A DNA stretch of 64,000 nucleotides from Scolanthus callimorphus. Lineage: Eukaryota; Cnidaria; Anthozoa; Actiniaria; Edwardsiidae. The DNA lies in the NCBI GenBank assembly GCA_033964015.1, contig CM066915.1:6807575-6871574 (forward strand), written 5' to 3'. How positions within the stretch are numbered: position 1 is the first letter of the stretch; each line of letters starts with the position of its first letter. The translations under genes were made by a program, and so were the position numbers. Of this stretch, positions 12,601-23,558 are shown one piece after another. The notes beneath the pieces were generated by a model that saw only the letters and a program-made list of their open reading frames with translations, was not told where the DNA came from and did no database searches.

Positions 12601-12896
12601 TTTTCATGAGAGGCTACTTTTTATCTCCCAGCATTTTCTTTAATTTCTTGCGTGTTGATTACAAAAAATCCCCATTGTGTTGTTCTATAGGTACGGCTCG
12701 TGATGGACTGACGTATCATAATGGCCAGCCCTTTTCCACAAAAGACCGGGATAACGACGCATGTAAGTGCAATTGTGCCATCGATTACAAGGGTGGATGG
12801 TGGTACAAGAGATGCATAGACTCGAACCCCAATGGAGCGGATTGGAAGGTAACGAGGATCAGACAGTCAGAAATGAAGATCCGGCCGCAGCGGTGA
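622..12896 (+). CDS. secreted follistatin/Kazal-FReD protein, copy 1 (intact, 8 exons)
   Basis: Exons read from splice sites and alignment to the two downstream copies: 622-759, 5751-5803, 7678-7723, 8332-8368, 10074-10292, 11754-11851, 12174-12468, 12691-12896. They join to 1092 coding bases, 363 residues plus TGA, with every phase consistent. Exon 1 gives a signal peptide (Leu-rich core, probable cleavage near Ser-Ala-Gly). Exons 2-4 give a short polar linker. Exon 5 is a follistatin-like module: a Cys-rich hairpin followed by a Kazal domain with the PVCGTD-K-TY-N-MC pattern. Exons 6-8 form a fibrinogen C-terminal (FReD) domain with [33 protein letters not shown] and the calcium-site DRDND. 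FReD proteins are usually secreted glycan- or acetyl-binding lectins, and Kazal domains often inhibit serine proteases. Extracellular recognition is inferred. The C-terminus is about ten residues shorter than in copies 2 and 3 just before SEMKIRP. Introns are stuffed with transposons. Confidence 0.85.
1648..1972 (+). repeat. 15-bp minisatellite, left arm of the CACTA element
   Basis: About 21 tandem copies of ACATGGACTGAGAAA with a few A-to-G variants. The period is a multiple of three, so long artificial reading frames run through both strands. The same unit appears in reverse orientation at 2800-3130. Confidence 0.95.
2615..2698. repeat. short tandem duplication inside the CACTA element
   Basis: Two adjacent, nearly identical copies of a roughly 41-bp unit beginning GTCGAACGAATTCGTAAACG, between the two inverted minisatellites. 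Confidence 0.75.
2797..3137 (-). repeat. 15-bp minisatellite, right arm of the CACTA element
   Basis: About 21 tandem copies of TTTTCTCAGTCCATG, the reverse complement of the array at 1648-1972. Both arrays start from the same outer junction (GTAAAACATGGACTGGACTG and its complement), so they are inverted arms of one structure and not unrelated arrays. Confidence 0.95.
5863..6828. mobile_element. probable inverted-repeat element in intron 2 of copy 1
   Basis: About 960 bases absent from copies 2 and 3 lie between CACGAAAAGTCCAAGCG at the left and its near complement CGCATGGACTTTTCGTG at the right. Duplicated flanks are unclear (possibly TGAC). It hosts the nested palindrome at 6281-6684. Confidence 0.45.
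6281..6684. mobile_element. palindromic MITE nested in intron 2 of copy 1
   Basis: Roughly 190-base arms fold on each other. The left arm runs from CAGTCAAAAGACATGAAG through CCCCCTAGAGT. The right arm is the complement, ending near CTTCATGTCTTTTGAATG. A GTTGCCATGG palindromic core lies in the middle. No coding potential. Confidence 0.65.
7253..7550. mobile_element. MITE with CAGGGGCGTAGC ends
   Basis: Terminal inverted repeats CAGGGGCGTAGC / GCTACGCCCCTG with internal GGTTCCGGAACCCCCC stretches. The flanks duplicate AGATT (7248-7252 and 7551-7555). Copy 2 has the uninterrupted sequence TTTTGAACAGATTGGTCT near 25814. Related fragments occur at 15420-15486 and 57824-58012. Confidence 0.75.
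8397..8789. mobile_element. hAT-like MITE with 8-bp target duplication
   Basis: It begins CCAGGGGGTACTCGG and ends with the complement CCGAGTACCCCCCTGGGG. The 8-bp duplication CCTAGAAC is at 8389-8396 and 8790-8797. Copies 2 and 3 retain a single CCTAGAAC at the matching place, about 30 bases behind exon 4. The interior holds degenerate CCCAAAAAAATAC units seen in the related elements at 18354, 31230 and 43480. Confidence 0.75.
8880..9460. repeat. intron 4 repeat tract
   Basis: Two stretches of inverted or degenerate repeat: GTATTTTCCATATCTTCACT near 8938, and the CACTCGCTGCGCTCG palindromic tract with AAAATATTGTTC around 9340-9400. The sequence is absent from copies 2 and 3. I do not name the family. 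Confidence 0.35.
9714..9982. mobile_element. MITE with AAAGCCTGGTTTCC ends and inner palindrome
   Basis: Outer arms AAAGCCTGGTTTCCATAT / ATATGGAAACCAGGCTTT enclose a second palindrome, GGAGTTGTTCCGCGTA...CGCGGAACAACTCC. The inner part is closely related to the element at 32104-32233. Confidence 0.7.
10346..10840. repeat. interspersed repeat in intron 5 of copy 1
   Basis: It starts with ACATAGGTACGCAGAGC and contains GGTGGGACTTGTTTCGATGA. The same two blocks in the same order recur at 48905-49430. The small palindrome 10438-10520 (GATCCTTCATATATGGTAC and its complement) is nested inside. A tRNA B-box-like GGGTTCGAGTCCCCGG on the minus strand near 10775-10790 suggests tRNA ancestry for part of it. 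Confidence 0.5.
10859..11121. mobile_element. Mutator-like MITE with 9-bp target duplication
   Basis: Arms of about 75 bases run inward from CTTACAGCCGATTGCG and its complement. Flanks duplicate TATTTATTC (10850-10858 and 11122-11130). Long inverted ends with a 9-bp duplication are the hallmark of Mutator-like elements. No transposase; the 263-base size fits a MITE. Confidence 0.75.
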
Positions 12897-13492
12897 AGTC
12901 GGCTGCATTCGACTAATTATATGATCGGATTTTGAATCCCGGTGTAAAAGATAGATGATAATCGAATATACAACCCTTCATAAATTGTGTCTTAATTGTG
13001 TATAGCTTGAGTATCAAGCCGGAATGGAATTTTCCGAGAGGAAATGAGAGAACAGCTCTCGAATTTCCCGGTATTAATTTTCAAGGGAAACAAGGCCATA
13101 CAATAATCAACCTGATTTCAGGACCTAAGTTCATTTATCTACTACTGTAGTAGATGTCACGCTATGGGGATAGGTTCAAGGGGTCTTTTGGCAATAAAAT
13201 TCTTTCAGCAGGTCCATTATTCTGTATCGTTTTAAAGCTTTTAAAGACTGGGCAGAAAAACAACTGTACTATTGTTTCATTAATTATAAGTAGAATATTA
13301 ATGAAAGAAATAATTACTTTAAAAAAACTGTTTTTTTGTTTGGCTATGTTCTAGTCCGTCGGAATTCGATTCAATTCAATCCACCCGGTTTTGTGTCATC
13401 TTGACTGACGATCATGTTATTATTCGCGTGCACGTGATCGCATGATGTCCTACAGGCGTTTTTGTTGTAACAATAGGTACCTGTGTCACACT

Positions 13493-13911
13493 CAGACCCC
13501 GTCCACACTACACCGTTTTCAAACGAAAACGGATACTTTTTACTCTGTTTTTAAAAGATTTCCGTCCATATTTATCGTTTTCGTATCGTGTTTTCGCCCG
13601 TCCACACTACAACGCGTATCCGTACAAAATCGCTCTTATGCATTCAGTGGGCATGCTCAAACAAGATCAACGCATGCGCATTTCGATCTGCTGGCCCGCG
13701 AAACAGGTCGGGATTGCTGTGGTGACGTCATCGTTTCCGCATAGCATCGTTTTCACCCGTCCACACTAGAAAACAGCGTTTTCAAACAGTTCCGTTTTCA
13801 AATCGCTCCACTCTTGAGAGCGTTTTCGGATTGATCCGTTTTCGGTGATCGTTTTCGCGTTGTAGTGTGGACGATAGCCATCCACAGCAAAAAGTATCCG
13901 TTTTCGTTTGA
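13493..13911. mobile_element. MITE with CAAACGAAAACGGATAC arms
   Basis: CAAACGAAAACGGATAC near 13518 and GTATCCGTTTTCGTTTG near 13890 are exact complements. CGTCCACACTA/TAGTGTGGACG motifs recur inside both halves. No coding frame. Confidence 0.6.
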
Positions 13912-15799
13912 CACAAACCAGAAGAGAAGGAGGAAAAATATTCGTTGGCCGGTGTTTTTTGTTGGAAAAGATTCCCCTTGGGCTAAGTTTTAATTCAAGC
14001 GATTTTTTAAGCGAGGGCATCAGGAGGGTTTACCGGAGCCGTTCCTCAAAAAATCCGTTCCCCATAAAGAAAATCTGCTGGCTGGAAATTACGAATCTAG
14101 AGACCTTCCTGGCTGAGATTTTTAACATACTGGTTCCCGGCTAGGAAATTTAACCAAATGTTACACGTCCTGGCTGGATTTCTTAATCGCATGCTGGCTG
14201 CTCGCTGTTTGCTGTTATTGCGTGATGTTGACTTCATTATTTAGCTGGCAAGTACTTCACTTCCGCCGGCCGATCTAGCGAACGTAAATTATTAACGAAA
14301 CACAATCAGGTGTCAATGACCAATGACTGCAGTTTTGGCTGTCACAATGACAGTTTGAATAAGGGTCTGGAAGGCGGTAATGGGCCAAGTTAAGATTGGC
14401 GGCCGCTCGCTCGTGGTCCCCTTTCCCTTTGTGCTTACTACGCAGGCTAAGGATAAAGAGCTCAATAGATATTTAGTGCCCCAGAGCTTAGACAGAGTAC
14501 AGCCTGTGTTTCACCCTATGCACTTACGTAAAGGTAAGATTGTATTTGCCTTTTTCAAGATCGTATGCACAAATTTCAGTCTTTGTGATGATAGTCACTG
14601 TGCAATTTCGCAGAGTCGAATTATTGAGGTATCAAGGTTGGGCTCCTGACCAAAGTTAGTGAAGCCGGGGTGCCGCAGAGTGGTGGGTAAACTTGGGTAA
14701 AGTTACGCGGTTTCTTATTGAGGTAGGGGCGCGCAGTGAGCCAGGACGTCTCTAAGGTAAGAACTTCTCTGACGCGACTAGGAAGTACATAATGCATATA
14801 CTAGCATTCTCTCTTCAACGAAGGTCATTTGATGTTTAGTCGATTCTTACTTCACGAAATATCCCACTTGTCAAGCTTTTTGTTGTTTTAAGAAAATCTA
14901 AAGTCAATATTCAATTCACGGTTCGATATATGCCAGATACTTTTCATCTGCTCCTCGTTCATTTTTCTGGTATGATGTTAATTGAGCAACTGCAAGTAGA
15001 TCCTACAGAAATGTTTGTCAGGCAACTGAATCTATAGTAGCAATAGCTTTTTTTTTGGGAGACCCTCCCTCATGTGAATAGTCTCTGGGATAACCCTGTG
15101 TTTGTTTGTGCTTGCTTGCGATGTTTCCGCGCAGTGACCCCTAGTTTTTTCAGCAATCACACCGCAGTGGAAAACAGATGGGTATTCATTGATCTAAGGA
15201 AGCAGTGCTAATTGCTTTGTGTGATGTAGCTTACACAACGGCATCTTTTGATAAGGGACATTTTTTCGGTAGATAATAAACTTGTCAATCAAATGGAGCA
15301 CGCAGTATTTTCGATGTATAAAAACTTCGTTCTTCTTTCTACGAACTTCTACGACGTGGATTACCTGGATTACCTTTCTGGTCAACATTTAGCGTTGTTA
15401 GTGGCTAAGTGAATGAATATTAATATTTTACGTTGGAACCCCGGAACCCCTGGAACCCCCCCCCCCCCCCCCTGGCTACGCCCCTGGAGTCTCACATGGA
15501 AGGCCTTTCTGGGGCTATGTCGGCCATATCTTAACAAACATAGTATGCGTAGCATGCTAGCTTGAACAATATTAACTACAATGTGCTCTATATGAAAATT
15601 TGATCAAAAATTGACAGTCTTTCGAAATTTCGCGAAACATAATTTACAAGCTATCTGAGGATGAAACCGTGGGTCAAAATAACCGTGAAGCAAAAAAGAT
15701 AACCCATTTACGGATCGAGAGCCTTAAAAACCACACCCTTTTCCGCGGCTTTAGTTATTTGTGATTGAGTTCCAATTGGGAAAATTTGTGCATTTTAGT

Positions 15800-17030
15800 G
15801 ATAGAGCAAAAATGTTTACGAACCTTATGCGAGTAACACTATACTTGCATTTCATGCCACTCAAGTGCACGACTTTTTTATTGTTGTTTTAGGCTTTTGG
15901 GGTAAAATATGTTCATTTTAGTGTTACAGCAAAAATGTTTACGAACCTTCAACATTGTTTTAGGTTTGCGAACTTTATGCGAGTAACACTATACTTGCAT
16001 TTCATGCCACACAAGTGCACGAGTTTTTTGCCGGATTTTTGTTTTAATTTTTGGGTAAAATATGTGCATTTTAGTTACAGCAAAAATGTTTACGAACCTT
16101 CAACGTTGTTTTAGGTTTGCGAACTTTATGCGAGTAACACTATACTTGCATTTCATGCTACTCAAGTGCACGACTTTTTTTTAGGCTTTTTGGGTAAAAT
16201 ATGTGCATTTTAGTGTTACAGCAAAAATGTTTACGAACCTTCAACATTGTTTTAGGTTTGCGAACTTTATGCGAGTAACACTATACTTGCATTTCATGCC
16301 ACTCAAGTGCACGATTTTTTTTTAGGCTTTTTGGGTAAAATATGTGCATTTTAGTGTTACAGCAAAAATGTTTACGAACCTTCAACGTTGTTTTAGGTTT
16401 GCGAACTTTATGCGAGTAACACTATACTTGCATTTCATGCCACTCAAGTGCACGATTTTTTTTAGGCTTTTTGGGTAAAATATGTGCATTTTAGTGTTAC
16501 AGCAAAAATGTTTACGAACCTTCAACGTTGTTTTAGGTTTTGCGAACTTTATGCGAGTAACACTATACTTGCATTTCATGCCACTCAAGTGCACGATTTT
16601 TTTTAGGCTTTTTGGGTAAAATATGTGCATTTTAGTGTTACAGCAAAAATGTTTACGAACCTTTAACGTTGTTTTAGGTTTGCGAACTTTATGCGAGTAA
16701 CACTATACTTGCATTTCATGCCACTCAAGTGCACGATTTTTTTTAGGCTTTTTGGGTAAAATATGTGCATTTTAGTGTTACAGCAAAAATGTTTACGAAC
16801 CTTTAACGTTGTTTTAGGTTTGCGAACTTTATGCGAGTAACACTATACTTGCATTTCATGCCACTCAAGTGCACGATTTTTTTTTAGGCTTTTTGGGTAA
16901 AATATGTGCATTTTAGTGTTACAGCAAAAATGTTTACGAACCTTTAACTTTGTTTTAGGTTTGCGAACTTTATGCGAGTAACACTATACTTGCACTTCAC
17001 CCCACTCAAGTGCATGATATTTTGATTTTG
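15800..17030. repeat. 141-bp satellite array
   Basis: GCGAGTAACACTATACTTGC recurs nine times from about 15829 to 16974. The first spacings are near 150 and the later ones are 140 or 141 bases. The unit also holds GTAAAATATGTGCATTTTAG and TGTTTACGAACCTTCAACG. Later units are nearly identical and the outer ones have diverged, so recent homogenisation is at the centre. The open frames inside it are by-products of the repeat. Confidence 0.9.
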
Positions 17031-18353
17031 TAAAATGTGCATTTAATAAGTAGTCTAGTCACGTTTCTATTTCGCTTAAATTCGTAATGAATGAATTGAT
17101 ATCGATAAACATAGCTTTTTAGGGGGGGGGGGGGCAAAGCAAAACAAATATCGAAGCTACCTCTGTATATACCAGCCAGTTTGACTTGTACTTTGAAAAA
17201 TCCTCGGTTCCTTGAACAAGTTTGTGCGAACTACTCATTAAAACAAGTTCCATCCCATATCTTCCCTGCTAGCAGAGGCCTCTTGTGATCCTATGTGGTT
17301 AGTAGTTTGTTCTCACGAGTGGTATTTATTCGTTCAATTTAGCAAATTCTTCCAACAGGTGTATGGAAGTAGTAGTGTTTCCCCCATCTTCATATATTAT
17401 ACCGAGCTCAATACAGGTTGCTTATTTGAGAATTGGAAATTGAGCATCGCATTGTAGTAGTTCTATAGTTTCGATTCGCAAATCCCAATGGAACATTTTA
17501 TTTTTGCTGGCTGCTGGCAAAAAAAGTACATTTAATCATTTTTGGTGCTGGCTGGCAAATAACAGTACATCAGGCACATGGTGGCTGGCAACGCTTGTTA
17601 CTCTAGGTGAGTGCTGGCTAGGATAAAAATGGTAAAGAGTACTTCCTGGCTGGCTTTGAGGAACGGATGTTTTTTTCCCACGAAGATTAATAATTAGCTT
17701 ATTAATGGTTGCAAGTACTCCTTAAAGATGTTTTTGCTATGTTTTGATTAAATAAGAGAAAATGTTCGTTGAGCCCTCCTGAGGGCATTAACAGCAATAA
17801 GGGTCAAGATGGCGGCGGCTCGTATGCAAATTAGGTCACATGGCAACCGTGACTAACAGAAAAATGGGGAAAGATAATTTCTCGGGGAAGATGCCGTCGG
17901 TTCAGTTTTGCGCGACTTAAATCCGAAACAATGATGTTTATTGTACTCACCGGGCTACAACATAGTTTCCTAGGCAGACAATTAATGGGTTCCTGAGCTT
18001 GTCCTTTTCAGTGCTTTAAAAAAGCTCCTTATGTTACACATTTCCTTATAATCGAGGTTCACGGCAGTTGAGATCATGACAAACAGTTGCTGATTCGAGA
18101 ACAAACGCTTTCGAAATGTAGAGTTGCGCGACTCGGGAATGCTTCTACGATATACATAGTATCCAAATGAGGGCAAAATGTTCCGTAAATCTCCCCCTAA
18201 TGTGGTTCCATGATTGAATAAAAGTTCCCTATTTCCCGGTCGTGGATTCACCAACAGGACGCCATGTTTATAGTAAATAATATATAGATTTAGGCACTGC
18301 CTAAAAGCGGAGCTCCTAGTGATTATAATAAATGAAAAAAAGGTGTCAAGGCC

Positions 18354-18357
18354 CGGT

Positions 18358-18395
<38 letters not shown>

Positions 18396-18735
18396 GGGGA
18401 CTCTAAGGTTAAAATGCTAGGGGTGACCGTCGGGAAACTCGAATTTTGACCCTAAGAAATACCTGGTCGGAAAAATTTCCACCTTAAAAAATACCCCTCA
18501 GTCTGAAAATACCCTAAAAAATACCAACAATTTTGACAGATTAAATTTTATTCTGGCTGTTTATTTAATATACATCAAATGTATCCTCTCGACTTTCAAA
18601 AACACTACCTTATTTGCGTGAGAACCCTTAAAAAATACCTTTTTTTCTTACTATACCGTTTTTTTATTTTCAAACCCCTAAAAAATACCAGATCGCCGAT
18701 TTCAACCCCTAAAAAATACGACGGTCACCCCTAGA
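18354..18735. mobile_element. MITE-type tract with long poly-G
   Basis: A run of more than 30 G begins near 18358. AGGGGTGACCGTCGGGAAAC and repeated CCTAAAAAATACC units follow, ending in ACGGTCACCCCTAGA. The same family occurs in inverted orientation at 43480-43835. The poly-G length is a likely assembly uncertainty. Confidence 0.6.
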
Positions 18736-19640
18736 CATAGACATAGACATAGACATGTTATATTGGCACTTTGTAAATGACTAAATTTACATCGGTGTAA
18801 TTCCAATAAATTAATAAAATAATTAAAGCAAAAACAAACATTTAGGATATATATCTTATCAGTAGATCATGCTATTATTGGCCATTAAAAGGAAAGGAAA
18901 TTCTGTCTTGCAGTAAATGCATTAAAAATATACTTTGAAATAATGTTGCTTAAGTTTTCAGGTGGATTTATCAGTAAGAGGAAGAGCTCATTGTCTGATA
19001 TTCTGCTTGTCTTAATTTTCCTTGACTGCTCTATCTGTTTGAAAAGTTTATTCCGTTCAATTTTAAAATAACTACAATTTAATAGGAAGTGTTTTTCATC
19101 TTCTATTTCTCCATTGCAACATAAACGGCAAAGTCTTTCCTCTACTTTTTGATATGGCTTCTTGTGTCGCCCGACTTCGATTTCTAGTTTATGGCTACTT
19201 ATTCGTAATTTTGTTAATGCAGTTCTGTGTTTAATATTGGGGACTTGATTAAGATAGGGTTCGAAATCGTAAGAGATCTTAAATTTCCTAAACGTTCTTA
19301 ATTTATTTTGTTGGCTGCTCTCTTTCCTGCAGTCATTGTGGATCTCGCCTAGCCATGTCTGAATTTCAATATCTTTAATTCGTTGTTTAATAGTTTGCCC
19401 AATTAAGTTGGTGTTTTCTCCGAGTCTGTCTTGGTTGAGCCAGATTTCTGCGAATCCTATCTGGCTCAGTCGATTTTTTACTTTCGTGCTCCAAAATACT
19501 TTGTTTTCTGAGTTCTGACAGTCATGGTAAGCAATTTTAGATAATTTTTGGGAAGTACTAGGGCTGGCAAGTTTAAGCCAGAAGTTTAGGGACCTTATCT
19601 GTGCTTGCATTCGAATATAGGGAGTCCCCCCCCCCCATCC
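18735..19640 (-). mobile_element. 5'-truncated LINE (non-LTR retrotransposon) 3' end
   Basis: A minus-strand frame from about 19625 to 18885 encodes some 245 residues of a reverse-transcriptase C-terminal tail. It has the pattern HRTALTKLRISSHKLEIE-GR, then ERLCRLCCNGEIEDEKHFLLNC, a Cys-Cys-His-Cys knuckle seen in L2/CR1/Jockey-like elements. The reverse-transcriptase catalytic region is missing, as in ordinary 5' truncation. The 3' end runs into (ATGTCT)n at 18735-18760, a simple-repeat tail typical of such LINEs. The first residues of the open frame come from neighbouring poly-C DNA and are not part of the element. Confidence 0.75.
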
Positions 19641-19949
19641 CCCGGGTATCAAGGTTTAGAAAAATATATATTTTGTAATCTGATATCATAACTTCAATAA
19701 CTGCATTTTGTGAAAGCTTGATAACATAAAAAACCTGTGGAAGTTTACAGTATTTATAAATGCTTTTTAGATCATCATTGCATGATTGCATAGGAAAGCA
19801 TTTTTATGTATTTCATTTTTTTTTCTAATAAGAAATATTGAAAGGCTCCACTAGTATGCTCCTGATGAACTTATCCATATTATATACTGACATAATATTA
19901 ATATTCTTAATAGCCTCTAGGGGCACAGCCAAAAAATATTATATACTGA

Positions 19950-20362
19950 CCCCGGGGGGGGGGGGGGTACTCCCTATATTGGACTATACGGGGATGCTCG
20001 GCCCGAAAGGGGTAGGGTTTTCAAGCTGGAGGTATAAGAAGGGGTAGGGTTTTCAGGCTTGGTATAAGAAAGGGGTAGGGTTTTCAGGCTGGACTGGGTA
20101 TAAAAACAGTAGGGAAAATTGTAATTTTGGTATAAAAATGGGTCTGTATTTCACCAGTTTTTCACCCGCAACACGAGAGCAAAACCGTTTCTTTTTTAAC
20201 AGAGCACAAAGCCAATTTTTCAGGCTTGGTATAAGAAAGGGGTACCTTTTTCGGCTTTGGTATAAGAAAGGGGTACCTTTGGTATAAAGAAGGGTAAGGG
20301 ATCCAGAATCTGCATCCCCGTATCACAGTTTTGGGAGTACCCCCCCCCCCTCCCACCCGGAT
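19950..20362. mobile_element. MITE-type tract, CCCGGGGGG...TACTCCC family
   Basis: Bounded by CCCCGGGGGG...GGTACTCCC and GGGAGTACCCCCCC...CCCGG. The interior repeats AAGGGGTAGGGTTTTCAGG and GGTATAAGAA. Partial related copies lie at 53850-54160, inside the nested element there. Confidence 0.6.
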
Positions 20363-22569
20363 ACTGACATAATATTAATATTCTTACTAGCCTCTAAGGG
20401 CAAAATACTGTAAAGTACGGGAAACTTCTAAATGTATAGATGAAATAGCAACAAAAAAGCCTGCCAACCCCTTTGAGAATATTCTGGCTATGAGATGCCC
20501 CATCTGCATAGCTGGTGGGTTTGGGGTGTTTTTCAAGACATTTTTTCTGTGAGTACAAAAATTATTCACAAATTTTCTTGCATTTCTGGTTGCCTTGAGG
20601 CCTAAAATTACAAAACACTGTGTAACAATCAGAATAATTAGAACTCATTATGTACATCGTAACAGTGAATTCTTCCAATATACTTGTCCATTCTACTCTC
20701 AAATCCAATCAGTCAGCTGATCATTTCCTAAATCCATGAACTTATGTTGCCAAAACCCAGAAGTGAAATCCGGGACCTTGAGAAAAGAGCACTGAATCTG
20801 ATTGTTGTTTTGTGTGTTTGGGGGTGACCCCCACAAGATTGTCAAATTCCCATTTCCATTCACTTTCATTGTAGGTCCATAAAGCCTACCATCATGATCT
20901 CTTTGTAGTTAAAGGGCTATTTCTCAAACCTAGACTGGTATTTTGCAGGAGTTGATACAGGAACTTAAAAAAAAGAGGGGGGGGGGGCATGGGACTTCTA
21001 GCAGGTGACTTTTAATCCCAGTAAGAATTAAATTAGAACCATTCTTAATCTTTGAAGGCTTCAGAGGAAAAACAATTCCCCAAACCCATGCAGGTTACCA
21101 TTAATGGGGAAAATAAGATTTCTCATGTCAGACTTTGGAGTGAACACAATTATAGACTAATTATTTCCAAACTAAATTCAATATAAGCTATTTAATTGTT
21201 GTCATTCCAAGTCTCTATCATCTATAATTTTTGCTTTACCCATTCAATGTAAATATCTAAAAACAGAAATTTAAACACTTCCAGTACCTTAAATTGTAGA
21301 ATTCAGTTGTGTTGCTCATGCTTTCCACACCAGTTTAAGCTTATGTAAATCCAGGAGGAGCTTTTCAGTGATTCATGCCCAGTCAGTCAGTTTAAATCCC
21401 AAAGACGAACTTCAAATCCAAACCTCGAGGTATAGTGGATTTCGTGGTATCAGCAATTCATACTAGTAAGGCATAAAATCAACAGCACTTCTTCTTCTAG
21501 CAACCAAAGTTAAAAAAGTTCATGCCTAAAAAGTCGGCAAGACAGCCACGAGTCCCTCATTTAGTCTTTTCTACAACCTTGTCCTTTGCCATTAATATCC
21601 ATACCGACATCTGGAAATATTGATATACTTAATTTAAGCTTTGTTGAATCCATTTCTGTGACACGGCCCAGAAAACTGACGAGCGATAAAATATGCTTTC
21701 AAACTTGTCAAAATTCGCCGTATTTCTTTCACGTCATTTTCCTTCCGAGTTAATCCCGCTTGACTGCATCTCCCTTTGATTGTAAAATGCACACGAAAAA
21801 GCTCAGAATTCTAACCTCAGCACAGGTAAATGGTAAAATATAAGACTAGCAAGAGAAATAATGTCGCTTCTGTTCTGATCTGCCGAAGAAAAATGTTTTT
21901 CAAAATGAAAGTCCCCAGTCCCCCAGATGAGCAGGCGCGCGCGACGGATCTCGACATTTCCCGCCAAAAGTACTTTGACGGCATTGGTAGTGACGTCATG
22001 TCACGTCAGCCAGGCATTATGTGCCCCTTGCTCTCTATATAATTCTCTCCAAGAATAGCTTTCTCACGTTTTACCCTTTTCGAGATATTAAATTCTAAAG
22101 GAATAACACAGGGATCCCATGTGTATACGGACGGACGGCGGACACTATAGGTTTTTATACAGAAAAAAAGAAAACAAATTATATCTCGCGAAAGGAATCA
22201 CCTACGACAACCAAACTTTGACACAATTATCTATGGGGTAATTGCTTTTCAACGCACTAATCAGTTGGGCATGGCGTCATCAATAAAATGAAAAAATGAA
22301 TTTAATTACTCGTGACGTTTCAAAATCAACTCGATGGTATACGGTTTTTCCTTAGGTATGGTGCTCCGCTAGCGCGGGCCTTCGGCCCGCGCTGGAACTC
22401 CGCTAAAAAAATTGTTTTTTTTTTATCAAATTAAAGAAATAAACTATTCATTGTCGAGGAGAAGAAATAAGCTTTAAAATGGGGTTGTGGTGGCAGCCAT
22501 TTGAGAGCCTTCGCTGAATGACTGATATTGAACTCTGTATGGAGTCTCGGGCATGCGTGCAGGCCTCTT

Positions 22570-23105
22570 TCGTGTCATTCTCGTACCCATTCTTGAACCC
22601 AGAGCTCCACGGCTCGTAACCTCGCGGGGGAGGCTCTGGTCACAGCCACTGACGCATGCGCGAGATTTAATACAGAGCCTTCAGCGCATGCTCCAACGCT
22701 CAAAATCAGCCAATCAGCGACGGCTCTCAAATGGATGTCCCCAGAGCCTCCACTGCGAGCAGACGAGTCGGGGATTTCTGGACACGAGAATGTCTCGTAC
22801 CCATAGCTCCTCCGCTCGTGTGCTCTGGAGGGGCTCTGGGGACATTCATTGAGCGTCTTCGCTGATTGGCTGATTTTGTACGTTGAGGCATGCACATAAA
22901 GTTGTTTCTCTTAGCGGCCGGCTCTGTATCAACTCCGCACATGCGTCAGTGGCACTCACAAAAGCCCCAGTCTAGTACCCGGAACACGTCATATTTCAAA
23001 TTTGTGCATAATTCAAATTTGTCTCAGCATGTGTTGTGGCCCTTGGTACGAGATTGAACCTCGCCCGCGAAGGTAACGAGCCGGTGAGCTCTGGGTTCGA
23101 GAATG
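22570..23105. repeat. GAGCTCCCCGGCTCGT-family repeat, first locus
   Basis: Contains CCAGAGCTCCACGGCTCGTA, ACTGACGCATGCGCGAGATT, TCAAATGGATGTCCCCAGAG and inverted partners further on. Shares its blocks with 49615-50015 and 58120-58350. Open frames here are fragments on both strands without recognisable protein. Confidence 0.7.
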
Positions 23106-23284
23106 TTTTCGTGTGTTCTTAAGGACATTTCTCATTTTCTCATGGAAATGAGGCTAATGCTCATTTAAATTTACGAATGAGAACAGATGACCTGCAGGTA
23201 TATTGCCGGTCTGGGTCAATCGTTAAGTAAACAGAATTTTACTTTAAGAGAGCCGGACCGGACCTTCGAATCGCTGAACTGTCC

Positions 23285-23558
23285 CTAAAAACGGTGGGAA
23301 CGCTGCCTTAACACATCAGCTCCTTATGTGACCGCCTAGCTGCAGTACTTTTTCGACACTTCGACACTATTTTTAACATAGCATTATTGAACATCAAGTA
23401 ACCGCGTGACTCCAGTAAAATCCCAGCACTTCAAACGTTCCTTGTGGTCACCCTCGAACAATATTGATACGATTTTAGTTATAACCCCCAGCGCATAGCT
23501 GAGCAAGAGCAGTCGATTCTAGACTATGCTGAGGCTGTTTGAATCTCCAGCTTTCGAC
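23285..23558 (+). promoter_or_regulatory. conserved 5' flank of family copy 2
   Basis: Matches the flanks of copies 1 and 3, including CTGCAGTACTTTTTCGACACT and TTAGTTATAACCCCCAGCGC. A short deletion next to the start leaves an in-frame upstream ATG at 23526. By homology the start at 23559 is preferred, but the upstream ATG could add 11 residues or interfere. Confidence 0.35.

Larger units (their letters stand above)
12897..23284. other. 10-kb spacer between copies 1 and 2, mostly repeats
   Basis: I find no exon of the tandem family or of any gene I recognise here. Listed separately are a MITE at 13.5 kb, the 141-bp satellite, the LINE end, three MITE-type tracts and the 22.6-kb repeat. Two clusters of short CTGGCTGG motifs lie at 14070-14210 and 17500-17660, near GCCGTTCCTCAAA and its inverse, and may mark the ends of a larger unclassified element holding the satellite. 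From 20400 to 22550 I see only unique AT-rich DNA. It includes a CRE-like TGACGTCATGTCACGTCAG at about 21992 and a 30-codon minus-strand frame at 21561-21653 that I cannot support as a gene. Confidence 0.5.

Noticed and set aside
15800..17030. CRISPR-like regular repeats
   Set aside because: Units are directly adjacent, about 141 bases long with no unique spacers, and the DNA is eukaryotic. It is a satellite.
21561..21653. Minus-strand 30-codon frame beginning MDSTKLKLS near CRE-like sites
   Set aside because: Too short, no clear splice continuation and no recognised motif.
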